Origin: Dyella_B sp035508595
GTDB taxonomy: Bacteria; Pseudomonadota; Gammaproteobacteria; Xanthomonadales; Rhodanobacteraceae
Direction: 5' to 3'
Length of the DNA: 10,204 nt
Assembly: GCA_035508595.1 (NCBI GenBank)
Contig: DATJMR010000226.1
Span: 1-10,204, forward strand
Below the pieces are notes generated by a model. That model did not search any database. It was not told where the DNA came from and saw only the letters and a program-made list of their open reading frames with translations. The stretch's first letter is position 1. Each line of letters begins with the position of its first letter. The translations under genes and the position numbers were made by a program. Positions 1-8,376 of the stretch are shown piece after piece.

Positions 1-21
1 CGCAACATCGCGCCCCAATTC

Positions 22-81
22 TGTGAACCATGGGTGTTGAATATTGTTGAGGTTGCGCCGGTTTTGTGTGAACCATTGGAG
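22..81. repeat. Two short direct repeats upstream of the zinc-ribbon ORF
   Basis: Copies at 22-36 and 67-81 share TGTGAACCAT and match at 13 of 15 positions, with a 45-bp period. The second copy runs into the GGAG that probably serves as ribosome binding site for the next ORF. They could be binding sites for a regulator of that ORF or sub-terminal repeats of a mobile element. Two copies are too few to decide, and the window edge hides any further copy to the left. Confidence 0.35.
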
Positions 82-89
82 ACATGACT

Positions 90-290
90 ATGCGGCCATG
101 CAAACGCTGCCACACCGCCGAACGTGACCCGATCACACGCAAGTGCCCGCTGTGTCGGGCAGAGAATCAAGCCAAGCACCGGGCCGAGCAGGCAGCGCGG
201 CCGGTGAGCGAACGGTCCAAGGCTCGCGCCGCCAAGCATGCGGAGAGATTGCGGGCCGAGGCTAGGGAGTGGGCAAAGGTGCGCGGCTGA
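90..290 (+). CDS. Small zinc-ribbon-like hypothetical protein
   Basis: This encodes a protein of about 66 residues. The N-terminal 30 residues hold two Cys-x-x-Cys pairs (CKRC and CPLC) separated by 12 residues, the spacing of a treble-clef or zinc-ribbon knuckle. The remainder is very rich in Ala, Arg, Glu and Lys and should form a basic helix. That combination suggests nucleic-acid binding, but no specific family is recognised. ATG codons lie at 84 and 90; the one at 90 is preferred because GGAG at 78-81 sits 8 nt before it and only 2 nt before the other. The stop codon overlaps the first unit of the tandem repeat array that follows. No neighbour is visible on the left, so the gene may belong to a mobile element, phage remnant or host operon. 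Function is unknown; the reading frame itself is plausible from its cysteine pattern and RBS. Confidence 0.5.
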   Translation: MRPCKRCHTAERDPITRKCPLCRAENQAKHRAEQAARPVSERSKARAAKHAERLRAEAREWAKVRG

Positions 291-393
291 CTTTTCGGAC
301 AGCTACGCGCGCGAGACTTTTGTCAGGACTACGCGCGCGTGAGACTTTCTGCAGTGGTACGCGCGCGGGAGTTTCGATAGCAGTACGCGCGCG
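289..393. repeat. Four 25-bp imperfect tandem units ending in TACGCGCGCG
   Basis: Units lie at 289-313, 315-339, 343-367 and 369-393. Each has a 15-bp variable part beginning GACTTT or GAGTTT and usually carrying an AG near its end, followed by an invariant TACGCGCGCG. Start-to-start distances are 26, 28 and 26 bp. The invariant part is a strict pyrimidine-purine alternation and contains a CG palindrome. The array begins inside the stop codon of the zinc-ribbon ORF. Arrays of this sort act as transposase-binding sites at transposon ends or as multi-copy operators; nothing here decides between them. No gene is seen in 291-460. Confidence 0.75.
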
Positions 394-460
394 TGAGGTG
401 ACGCAACCGACAGGCAGTCGCCGAATGCCGAGCACTTGTCACGGATAATGTCACGCAACG

Positions 461-486
461 AAAAAGGCCACCCGGTAAGGTGGCCT
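461..486 (-). terminator. Intrinsic terminator of the tRNA-Val unit
   Basis: On the minus strand an 8-bp perfect stem (AGGCCACC pairing with GGTGGCCT, loop 473-478) is followed immediately by TTTT. It lies 17 bp beyond the CCA end of the tRNA and is correctly oriented for it. Confidence 0.85.
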
Positions 487-502
487 AAGTCGTTGAATTC
501 AT

Positions 503-577
503 TGGTGGGCGGTACAAGGATCGAACTTGTGACACCTGCCGTGTGAAGGCAGTGCTCTACCGCTGAGCTAACCGCCC
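503..577 (-). tRNA. tRNA-Val (anticodon CAC)
   Basis: The minus strand folds into a full cloverleaf of 75 nt with an encoded CCA. The acceptor stem is GGGCGGT/ACCGCCC with discriminator A. The D arm is GCTC/GAGC. The anticodon stem CTGCC/GGCAG carries the loop TTCACAC, giving anticodon CAC, which reads valine GUG codons. The variable loop is 5 nt, and the T arm ACAAG/CTTGT has the loop TTCGATC. It has its own promoter and terminator, so it is a single-gene unit. Confidence 0.97.
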
Positions 578-591
578 GCCGGGAGCGCGCA

Positions 592-620
592 ACTATACGG
601 ACCATGGGCCGAAACGTCAA
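592..620 (-). promoter_or_regulatory. Sigma70 promoter of tRNA-Val
   Basis: On the minus strand TTGACG (615-620) and TATAGT (592-597) are 17 bp apart. Transcription would begin near 585, about 8 nt before the mature tRNA. The stretch between the -10 and the start is GC-rich (GCGCGC), the type of discriminator found in stringently controlled stable-RNA promoters. Confidence 0.85.
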
Positions 621-730
621 CCATTTGTGGGCCGGTGGCGTTGCTGGACGTGGGCTTGTCGGCCCCGGTCGGCCAAGAGCCTGGACAGGCTCTAAAATGG
701 CCCGTTCCCCTTTTCGCCAAGCGGCTCCCC

Positions 731-1060
731 ATGCATTTCGACCTCTCGCATATGCTGCATGCCCTGCAGAATTTCCACCTTACGCCCTGGAAGGTGGTCG
801 GCTTCATGGGCACCTTCATGTTCACCGGGCGCTGGTTCGTGCAGCTTTATTACACGCGCAAATACAAGCGCGTGGTGATGCCACTGTCGTTCTGGTGGAT
901 GTCGGTATCGGGCAGCGCCTTGCTGCTGGCGTATTTCGTGTTCGGCAAGAATGATTCGGTGGGCATTCTTTCCAACTTCTTCCCGGTGTTCGTCTCGGTG
1001 TACAACCTGGTGATGCATATGCGCCATCACGGCAGGGACGAGATTGGGGACAAGGCGTAG
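731..1060 (+). CDS. LAB_N (lipid A biosynthesis N-terminal) domain membrane protein
   Basis: A 109-residue protein with three predicted membrane helices at about 19-39, 53-72 and 75-96, and a short basic C-terminal tail. The pattern G-x-x-G-x-x-x-F-x-x-R-x-x-V-Q at the end of helix 1, then R-x-V-x-P-x-x-F-W at the start of helix 2, matches the LAB_N family (the domain once linked by name to lipid-A-disaccharide synthase). Such proteins are found alone or fused to glycosyltransferases in envelope lipid modification; no enzyme activity can be assigned here. The start at 731 is chosen because it begins just before the conserved domain, although no strong ribosome binding site is visible; a second in-frame ATG is at 752. 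A TAAAAT at 693-698 could be a -10 element without a clear -35. The gene stands alone and converges on the methionine operon. Confidence 0.82.
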   Translation: MHFDLSHMLHALQNFHLTPWKVVGFMGTFMFTGRWFVQLYYTRKYKRVVMPLSFWWMSVSGSALLLAYFVFGKNDSVGILSNFFPVFVSVYNLVMHMRHHGRDEIGDKA

Positions 1061-1067
1061 CGCGTTC

Positions 1068-1100
1068 GGCCGTCATGCCCGCTTCGCAGGCATGACGGCC
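1068..1100. repeat. REP-like palindrome between convergent genes
   Basis: A perfect 12-bp inverted repeat (GGCCGTCATGCC and its complement) surrounds a 9-nt loop. It fills the gap between the LAB_N gene and the end of metH. There is no T-tract on either side, so it is more like the widespread GTCATNCC...GGNATGAC type of intergenic palindrome than a classic terminator, though a strong hairpin here could protect or end both transcripts. Confidence 0.8.
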
Positions 1101-1107
1101 ATGAAGC

Positions 1108-3792
<2,685 letters not shown>

Positions 3793-3798
3793 CCTGGC

Positions 3799-4884
3799 TT
3801 ATGCCGCCTCTTTCTCTTCAATCGACAACGCACGCGGCGCGTGCTCACTCACCGCCTGCGCAATCGCCTTGATGTGCGCCGGTGTCGTTCCGCAACAACC
3901 ACCGACCATATTGAGCAAACCGTCGCGCGCAAAGCCTTCGATCACCGACGCCATCTGCGCCGGTGTTTCGTCGTATTCGCCGAAGGCATTGGGCAGGCCG
4001 GCGTTCGGGTGGGTGCTGACATAGCAGTCGGCTGCATTGGCCAGTGTCTGGATGTGCGGACGCAGGTCGGCCGCACCCAGCGCGCAGTTCAAGCCGACGG
4101 AAAGTGGACGGATATGCTTGACCGAGTAGTAGAACGCTTCGGCCGTCTGGCCGGAGAGCGTGCGGCCGGAACGGTCGGTGATGGTGCCGGAGATCATCAC
4201 CGGCACGCGGCTGCCGCGTGCGCGGAACAGCTCGCTCAATGCGAACAAGGCTGCCTTGGCGTTGAGCGTGTCGAAGATGGTTTCGACCATGATCAGATCG
4301 GCGCCGCCATCGAGCAGGCCGTCGGCGGCTTCGGTGTAGTTGTCGACCAGTTCCTCGAAGGTGACATTGCGAAAGCCGGGATCGTTGACGTCGGGCGACA
4401 ACGAAGCGGTGCGGCTGGTTGGGCCGAGGACACCGATAGCGAAGCGCGGCTTAGCGGTGTTTTTTGCGGCATACGCATCGCATGCTGCGCGTGCGAGCTT
4501 GGCGCCCTCGCGGTTCAGTTCGTACGCAAGATGCTGCAGGTGATAATCGGCCTGGCTGATGCGCGTGGAATTGAACGTGTTGGTTTCGACCAGGTCTGCG
4601 CCGGCGTCGAGATAGGCCTCGTGCACGCCGCGGATGATCTCCGGCTTGGTCAAGGTGAGCAGGTCGTTGTTGCCTTTCAGGTCGCACGCGCCGGGATGAT
4701 CGTGCACATGCGTGTGCTGGCTGTCATGGCCTTCGGCGAAGCGCTCGCCGCGAAAGCCGGATTCGTCCAACTGGTGGCCTTGCAGCATGGTGCCCATGCC
4801 GCCGTCGAGAATCAGGATGCGCTCGCGCAGGGCGGCTTCAAGTGCGGCAACGCGATCGGGATGACGCCAGGGGAGGGTGCTCAT
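3799..4884 (-). CDS. Methionine synthase homocysteine-binding module (split MetH)
   Basis: A 361-residue homocysteine S-methyltransferase domain protein, co-linear with residues 1 to about 350 of E. coli MetH. Zinc ligands are present: C267 in GLNCALG, and C330 and C331 in GGCCGTTP. DGGMGTM (28-33) and the ETNTFNST block near 100-107 are also conserved. The protein ends in the linker that in one-piece MetH joins the folate module, and the next gene resumes there. Compared with E. coli there is an insertion of about 13 residues around 52-65 with five histidines (H53, H57, H59, H61, H63). AAGGA ending 7 nt before the ATG is a good ribosome binding site and overlaps the stop codon of the upstream regulator gene. 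It presumably works only in complex with the product of the downstream gene; a free-standing betaine or S-methylmethionine dependent enzyme is a less likely reading given the gene order. Confidence 0.95.
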   Translation of the reverse strand: MSTLPWRHPDRVAALEAALRERILILDGGMGTMLQGHQLDESGFRGERFAEGHDSQHTHVHDHPGACDLKGNNDLLTLTKPEIIRGVHEAYLDAGADLVETNTFNSTRISQADYHLQHLAYELNREGAKLARAACDAYAAKNTAKPRFAIGVLGPTSRTASLSPDVNDPGFRNVTFEELVDNYTEAADGLLDGGADLIMVETIFDTLNAKAALFALSELFRARGSRVPVMISGTITDRSGRTLSGQTAEAFYYSVKHIRPLSVGLNCALGAADLRPHIQTLANAADCYVSTHPNAGLPNAFGEYDETPAQMASVIEGFARDGLLNMVGGCCGTTPAHIKAIAQAVSEHAPRALSIEEKEAA

Positions 4885-4894
4885 GGGGAATTCC

Positions 4895-5821
4895 TTACGG
4901 CTTGCGGGCGAGCAAGTGGATGACTTCGAAATGCGGCGCCTTGCGCTCGCGGCTGAGGCGGTTGCAGCTCAGCACCTCAAGCCTGGCCTGCGTGGCCAGC
5001 TTGCTGAGCTCGTTTACGGTGAAACCAAGATTGCGGTGATCGAACGGTTCGACCACGGCGCGATGGTCGTGCTTGCCCAAGGTGGCGGCCAGCAGCTTGC
5101 CGCCTGGGCGCAGCACCCGAGCGGCTTCGGCCACGGCTTTGGCGGGGTGTTCGGAATAGGTCAGCGCATGCAGCATCAGCACCAGGTCGAAACGATCGGC
5201 CGGCAGCGCCAAGGCGTGCATGTCGCCCTGGCGCACTTCGACATTGCCGAACGGCGCCAGCCGTTTGGCGGCGGCCTCCGCCACGCGCTCGCTCGCATCC
5301 ACGCAGACGATGGAGCGCGCATGCGGCGCGAGCAGTTCGGCGGTGACGCCGTCGCCGGAAGCGATATCCAGCACGTCGCCGGTTTCCAGCAGCTGCAGCA
5401 GCGCACGGGTGAGCGTTTCCCAGGTGCGTCCGGGCGAGTAGTGACGCTCCATATCGCCGGCCACGGTGTCGGCCCAGCCGTGTGCGCTGGCGCGCCGGGC
5501 CAGCACGGCGGTCAGGCGCGCGGCGTCTTCGCGCAGCAGGGCGTCGTCGATGCTGTCGCGCAGCGAGCGGATCAGGGCATGCCGGCGCTCATCGCCTTCG
5601 CTGTTGGCGCGGTAATAGGCCGACACGCCCGCGCGCCGGTCGCGCACCAGCTCGGCCTCTTTCAGCTTGGCCAGATGCGTTGAGACACGCGGCTGCGCCA
5701 GGTGCAACACCGCGGCCAGCTCGGCCACGGTCAGCTCCTCCCGCTCAAGCAGGGCCAGCAGCCGCACGCGCGTGGGATCCGCCAGCAGGCGCAACACGCT
5801 GGAGGCGGTGGCCAGATCCAT
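4895..5821 (-). CDS. ArsR-family regulator fused to SAM-dependent methyltransferase (SahR-like)
   Basis: A 308-residue two-domain protein. Residues about 1-75 form an ArsR-type winged helix, with DPTRVRLLALL at 15-25 and a recognition helix near 42-56. The usual metal-binding ELCVC motif is replaced by ELTVAEL, so it is unlikely to be a metal sensor. Residues about 120-308 form a class I methyltransferase fold, with motif I VLDIASGDG (150-158), an acidic ribose-contact residue D175 and a post-motif LxPGGxL (237-243). It is the first gene of an operon with both metH pieces. ArsR regulators of the SahR type are known to control metH and the SAM cycle in Proteobacteria in response to S-adenosylhomocysteine; membership here is inferred from context. 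The methyltransferase domain may serve as the SAM/SAH sensor, may be a real enzyme, or both. AAGGA at 5828-5832, 6 nt before the ATG, supports the start. Confidence 0.9.
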   Translation of the reverse strand: MDLATASSVLRLLADPTRVRLLALLEREELTVAELAAVLHLAQPRVSTHLAKLKEAELVRDRRAGVSAYYRANSEGDERRHALIRSLRDSIDDALLREDAARLTAVLARRASAHGWADTVAGDMERHYSPGRTWETLTRALLQLLETGDVLDIASGDGVTAELLAPHARSIVCVDASERVAEAAAKRLAPFGNVEVRQGDMHALALPADRFDLVLMLHALTYSEHPAKAVAEAARVLRPGGKLLAATLGKHDHRAVVEPFDHRNLGFTVNELSKLATQARLEVLSCNRLSRERKAPHFEVIHLLARKP

Positions 5822-5833
5822 CGTGCATCCTTA

Positions 5834-5843
5834 TATCGCGATA
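5834..5843. promoter_or_regulatory. Candidate operator of the methionine operon
   Basis: TATCGCGATA is a perfect 10-bp palindrome placed between the predicted transcription start (near 5849) and the ribosome binding site of the ArsR-methyltransferase gene. A repressor bound here would block promoter clearance. Autoregulation by the first gene product is the natural guess; no second copy was found in the window. Confidence 0.5.
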
Positions 5844-5855
5844 GAGAGATGGGTA

Positions 5856-5884
5856 AGGGTAGGCGCGGCAGGGGATAGCGTCAA
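5856..5884 (-). promoter_or_regulatory. Sigma70 promoter of the ArsR-MT/metH operon
   Basis: On the minus strand TTGACG (5879-5884) and TACCCT (5856-5861) are separated by 17 bp, giving a start near 5849 and a leader of about 28 nt. The leader is too short for a SAM, SAH or cobalamin riboswitch, so control is probably by protein. Confidence 0.65.
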
Positions 5885-5979
5885 GGGGAGCCGTGCAGGG
5901 AAAGGGCAAGCAAGCGGAAGGGGCCAGCTATTCGTGCATGGCCTGCGGCGACGATTTCAAAGCCATCAATCGCTGCGGT

Positions 5980-6020
5980 TTGACACCTAGCCTCGGTAGC
6001 GGCTGAAAATGGCCGAGGCT
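5980..6020 (+). promoter_or_regulatory. Promoter with overlapping inverted repeat upstream of the HigA-like gene
   Basis: A perfect TTGACA lies at 5980-5985. A weak -10 (TGAAAA or GAAAAT, 6004-6010) follows at 18-19 bp. An inverted repeat AGCCTCGG (5989-5996) / CCGAGGCT (6013-6020) brackets the -10, as expected of an operator for an autoregulating antitoxin-type repressor. The rest of 5885-5979 shows no convincing gene. Confidence 0.5.
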
Positions 6021-6042
6021 CGTGCAAAAGAAGGAGGACAAG

Positions 6043-6327
6043 ATGACCGGGATGGAAAAGGGTAGCGGCAATGTTTATGCCGACCTTGGCCTAGCTGGTG
6101 CTGACGAAATGTTGCTGAAGGCACAACTAGCCATGAACATCGGTGAAATCATCAAGTTGCGTGGATGGACCTTGCAAGAAGCGGCGGGCATGCTCCACAT
6201 GACTGCACCGGAACTGTCGAAGATGTTGCGGGGCCAATTTCGAGGCATCAGTCAGGCAACGATGAGGGAGTTTCTTGCTCGGCATGGTTGCGGTGATCGG
6301 GGTGATCAACAGCCGCCCAACAGGTAA
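6043..6327 (+). CDS. HigA-like XRE/HTH_37-type antitoxin, apparently orphan
   Basis: A 94-residue protein. Residues 8-35 carry the family's GNVYADLGL...A opening, and a helix-turn-helix spans about 32-66 (LQEAAGMLHMTAPELSKMLRG). These match the small XRE-type antitoxins that pair with HigB/RelE-like (DUF891) toxins. The start at 6043 is set by a perfect AAGGAGG at 6031-6037, 5 nt before; an in-frame GTG at 6022 lies upstream of that site and is not used here. The C-terminus (HGCGDRGDQQPPNR) does not resemble the family, but the overlapping frame from about 6275 reads L-L-G-M-V-A-V-I-G-V-I-N-S-R-P and runs to a stop at 6350-6352, which does look like the usual C-terminal strand. A one-base frameshift near 6275-6285 is therefore likely. 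No toxin gene is found on either side. It may bind the inverted repeat in front of it. Confidence 0.72.
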   Translation: MTGMEKGSGNVYADLGLAGADEMLLKAQLAMNIGEIIKLRGWTLQEAAGMLHMTAPELSKMLRGQFRGISQATMREFLARHGCGDRGDQQPPNR

Positions 6328-6592
6328 GCGACGGGGGGCAACCTTCCCTTAAGGATTTGCTACTTGCCGATTCTCCTTGCGTCGACTTCGATCTTCCCAG
6401 GTGTGGCGCTCGTGCTCGGAGGTTGGATTAGCGCAACAACATATCCCAACGTTTTCGCACTGTATTGTGCGGTCGAGGTGCCCTCATCCGACCGACGATT
6501 GGTATCTGTTTCTGCTGCCCCGCAACAAGGCCAATACGCCTCACCCAGCTAAAATAAGCGGCTTTCCCCACCTCTTTTCCCCGGAGCCGCTC
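6328..6592. other. Intergenic stretch without a supported gene
   Basis: These 265 bp separate the HigA-like gene from the acyl-CoA dehydrogenase. Open frames exist but have no ribosome binding site or recognisable protein. The stretch holds one degenerate REP-like palindrome (6420-6450) and a TAAAAT at 6550-6555 that may be the -10 of the next gene, without a good -35. No remnant of a HigB-like toxin was seen. Confidence 0.6.
6420..6450. repeat. Degenerate REP-like palindrome, copy 1
   Basis: AGGTTGG...AGCGCA...CCCAAC, with outer arms GTTGGAT and ATCCCAAC, one unpaired base and the AGCGCA core. It is related to the better-preserved copy at 7772-7801 on the other side of the acyl-CoA dehydrogenase gene. 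Confidence 0.5.
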
Positions 6593-7753
6593 ATGGATTT
6601 CCGTTTCACCGAAGACCAGTTGTCCATCCAGTCCATCGCCCGCGATTTCGCGCAGAAGCGCATCGTGCCGGTGGCGGCGGAACTTGATGCCAAGGGCGAG
6701 TTTCCGCTGGACAACATCCGCGAGATGGGTCAGCTGGGGTTGATGGGCATCGAGGTGCCGCATGAATACGGCGGCGCGGGGATGGACCCGGTGGCCTATG
6801 TATTGGCGATGATCGAGATCGCGGCGGCCGATGCGGCCACGTCCACCATCATGTCGGTGAACAATTCGCTGTTCTGCAACGGCATCCTCAAGCACGGTAC
6901 GGAAGCACAGAAGCAGAAATACGTGCGCGCCATCGCGCAGGGCGAGGCGATCGGCGCGTATGCGCTGACTGAGCCGCAATCGGGTTCGGATGCGTCGGCC
7001 ATGCACACGCGCGCATCGAAGAATGCCGACGGCGACTGGGTGATCAACGGCAAGAAGAGCTGGATCACCTCCGGTCCGGTGGCGCGTTACATCGTGCTGT
7101 TTGCGATCACTACGCCGGGCATCGGCGCCAGGGGCGTGTCGGCGTTCATCATCGACACACAGCGTGCCGGCTTCCATGCCGGCAAGACCGAGCCCAAGCT
7201 CGGCATTCGCGCCTCGGCGACGTGCGAGATCGAATTCAACGACTACGTGTGCCCAAAGGAAGACCTGCTGGGCGAAGAAGGCAAGGGCTTCTCGATTGCG
7301 ATGGGCGTGCTCGACGCGGGCCGCATCGGCATCGCCTCGCAGGCGGTCGGCATTGCGCGTGCCGCGTATGAAGCCACGCTGCAGTGGTCGCGCGATCGCA
7401 AGGCGTTCGGCCATCCGATCGGCACCTTCCAGATGACGCAGGCGAAGATCGCCGACATGAAGTGCAAGCTCGATGCGGCCACGTTGCTGACGCTGCGCGC
7501 AGCCTGGACGAAGGGCGAGGCGGAGAAGAACGGCGGCCGTTTCGGCACTGAAGCCTCGATCGCCAAGCTGGTCGCTTCGGAAGCGGCGATGTGGATCACG
7601 CATCAGGCCGTGCAGATCCACGGCGGCATGGGCTATTCGAAAGAGATGCCGCTGGAGCGTTATTTCCGCGATGCGAAGATCACCGAGATCTACGAAGGCA
7701 CCAGCGAGATCCAGCGGCTTGTCATTGCGCGCGCGGAAACCGGCTTGCGCTAA
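6593..7753 (+). CDS. Acyl-CoA dehydrogenase, short-chain type
   Basis: A 386-residue FAD enzyme that performs the first, alpha-beta dehydrogenation step of acyl-CoA oxidation and passes electrons to electron-transfer flavoprotein in the cytoplasm. Length and alignment fit the short-chain/branched-chain acyl-CoA dehydrogenase group. An N-terminal helical domain covers about 1-115. The middle strand domain carries signature GAYALTEPQSGSDASA (121-136) and WITS (156-159) for flavin contact. The C-terminal helical domain has QIHGGMGYSKE (341-351). The catalytic base is E368 in IYEGTSEIQR, the same place as in mammalian short-chain enzyme. The start at 6593 is preferred to upstream in-frame codons because the protein family begins MDFxxTEDQ and GGAG lies 6 nt before it. 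No pathway neighbours are present, so the exact chain (butyryl, isobutyryl, 2-methylbutyryl) cannot be told. Confidence 0.95.
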   Translation: MDFRFTEDQLSIQSIARDFAQKRIVPVAAELDAKGEFPLDNIREMGQLGLMGIEVPHEYGGAGMDPVAYVLAMIEIAAADAATSTIMSVNNSLFCNGILKHGTEAQKQKYVRAIAQGEAIGAYALTEPQSGSDASAMHTRASKNADGDWVINGKKSWITSGPVARYIVLFAITTPGIGARGVSAFIIDTQRAGFHAGKTEPKLGIRASATCEIEFNDYVCPKEDLLGEEGKGFSIAMGVLDAGRIGIASQAVGIARAAYEATLQWSRDRKAFGHPIGTFQMTQAKIADMKCKLDAATLLTLRAAWTKGEAEKNGGRFGTEASIAKLVASEAAMWITHQAVQIHGGMGYSKEMPLERYFRDAKITEIYEGTSEIQRLVIARAETGLR

Positions 7754-7771
7754 GTGATCGCATGGAGCCGT

Positions 7772-7801
7772 AGGTTGGGGTGAGCGCAGGCGAACCCCAA
7801 C
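7772..7801. repeat. REP-like palindrome, copy 2
   Basis: An 8-bp perfect inverted repeat (GTTGGGGT at 7774-7781, ACCCCAAC at 7794-7801) with AGCGCA in the loop, 20 bp after the acyl-CoA dehydrogenase stop. It is of the GGTTGGG-AGCGCA-CCCAAC type common between genes of Xanthomonadales and Pseudomonas relatives. It may shield the 3' end of the mRNA; there is no T-tract. Confidence 0.7.
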
Positions 7802-7864
7802 ATCGGGATGCGCATGGCGATGTCAGGGCCCATCCCTTGGCGGAACGGGCATCTTGGATGGACC

Positions 7865-8119
7865 TTAGTAGTGATATCGCAGCTGTGCGATAAGCAGGTC
7901 GCCGTCAATGACTTTGTAGACGATTCGGTGCTCGTCATTTATTCGTCGGGACCAATAGCCTGACAGCGCGTGCTTCAGTGGCTCTGGTTTTCCGGTTCCG
8001 GAGAACGGCTCTCGCGTAATCTCCTTCACCAGATGATTGACCCGCTGCACCAATTTTTTGTCAGTCTTTTGCCAATACAGGTAGTCTTCCCAGGCCTGCT
8101 CCGAGAAGATCAATCTCAT
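7865..8119 (-). CDS. yoeB: YoeB-family ribosome-dependent mRNA interferase toxin
   Basis: An 84-residue protein, the same length as E. coli YoeB and alignable without gaps. The catalytic residues E46, R65 and H83 are all present, along with GKPEPLKH, SGYWSRRI and the terminal RYHY. YoeB binds the ribosomal A site and cleaves mRNA, stopping translation when the antitoxin is lost. Its ATG overlaps the antitoxin's stop by 4 bp (ATGA), so the two are translationally coupled with the antitoxin first. Nothing suggests inactivation. Confidence 0.97.
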   Translation of the reverse strand: MRLIFSEQAWEDYLYWQKTDKKLVQRVNHLVKEITREPFSGTGKPEPLKHALSGYWSRRINDEHRIVYKVIDGDLLIAQLRYHY

Positions 8120-8367
8120 GGGGTGAGCTTGCGCGCTTTTCCTTTTCCGCCCTCGAGTGCGGCAATGGACTCAAGCAGCCGCTGGGCATTTTTGGGGCTG
8201 CGTAAAAGATAAGCCGTTTCTTCCATCGCCTTGAAATCATCCAGGGAAATCATCACCACGGCACGCTGCCCGCTGCGGGTGATGATGACGGGCTCGTGGT
8301 CATCGCACACGCGGTCCATGGTGTCGGCCAAATTGGCCCTGGCGGTGGTGTAGGTGATGGCGTCCAT
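8116..8367 (-). CDS. yefM: YefM-family antitoxin (Phd/YefM)
   Basis: An 83-residue protein, equal in length to E. coli YefM. The N-terminal DNA-binding and dimer part is about 1-55 (ITYTTARANLADTMDRV; PVIITRSGQRAVVMISLDDF), and the toxin-wrapping C-terminal tail includes METAYLLRSP-like EETAYLLRSPKNAQRL (49-64). It neutralises YoeB and represses the operon. The start at 8367 is chosen because GGAG lies 6 nt before it and the length then fits the family; an ATG at 8379 lies inside the operator palindrome and would add four unconserved residues. Confidence 0.95.
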   Translation of the reverse strand: MDAITYTTARANLADTMDRVCDDHEPVIITRSGQRAVVMISLDDFKAMEETAYLLRSPKNAQRLLESIAALEGGKGKARKLTP

Positions 8368-8376
8368 GGTGGTCTC

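Noticed and set aside
289..393. CRISPR array
   Set aside because: The identical part is only 10 bp and the variable parts are 15-18 bp and related to each other; no cas genes are present.
676..693. Perfect 7-bp hairpin AGAGCCT/AGGCTCT before the LAB_N gene
   Set aside because: No T-tract to make a terminator and no evidence of an operator; it may be chance, and overlaps a possible -10 only at one base.
5822..5855. SAM, SAH or cobalamin riboswitch before the methionine operon
   Set aside because: The predicted leader is only about 28 nt, too short for any of these structures.
5938..6006. 22-codon ORF with two cysteines upstream of the HigA-like gene
   Set aside because: No ribosome binding site, overlaps the promoter and inverted repeat, and resembles no known peptide.
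6364..6552. 62-codon frame that could be a membrane peptide or toxin partner for the HigA-like antitoxin
   Set aside because: No ribosome binding site, crosses a REP-like element, and shows no RelE/HigB features.
6428..7621. 397-codon minus-strand frame opposite the acyl-CoA dehydrogenase
   Set aside because: Low-complexity Arg/His/Ala-rich shadow of a gene with all catalytic motifs on the other strand.
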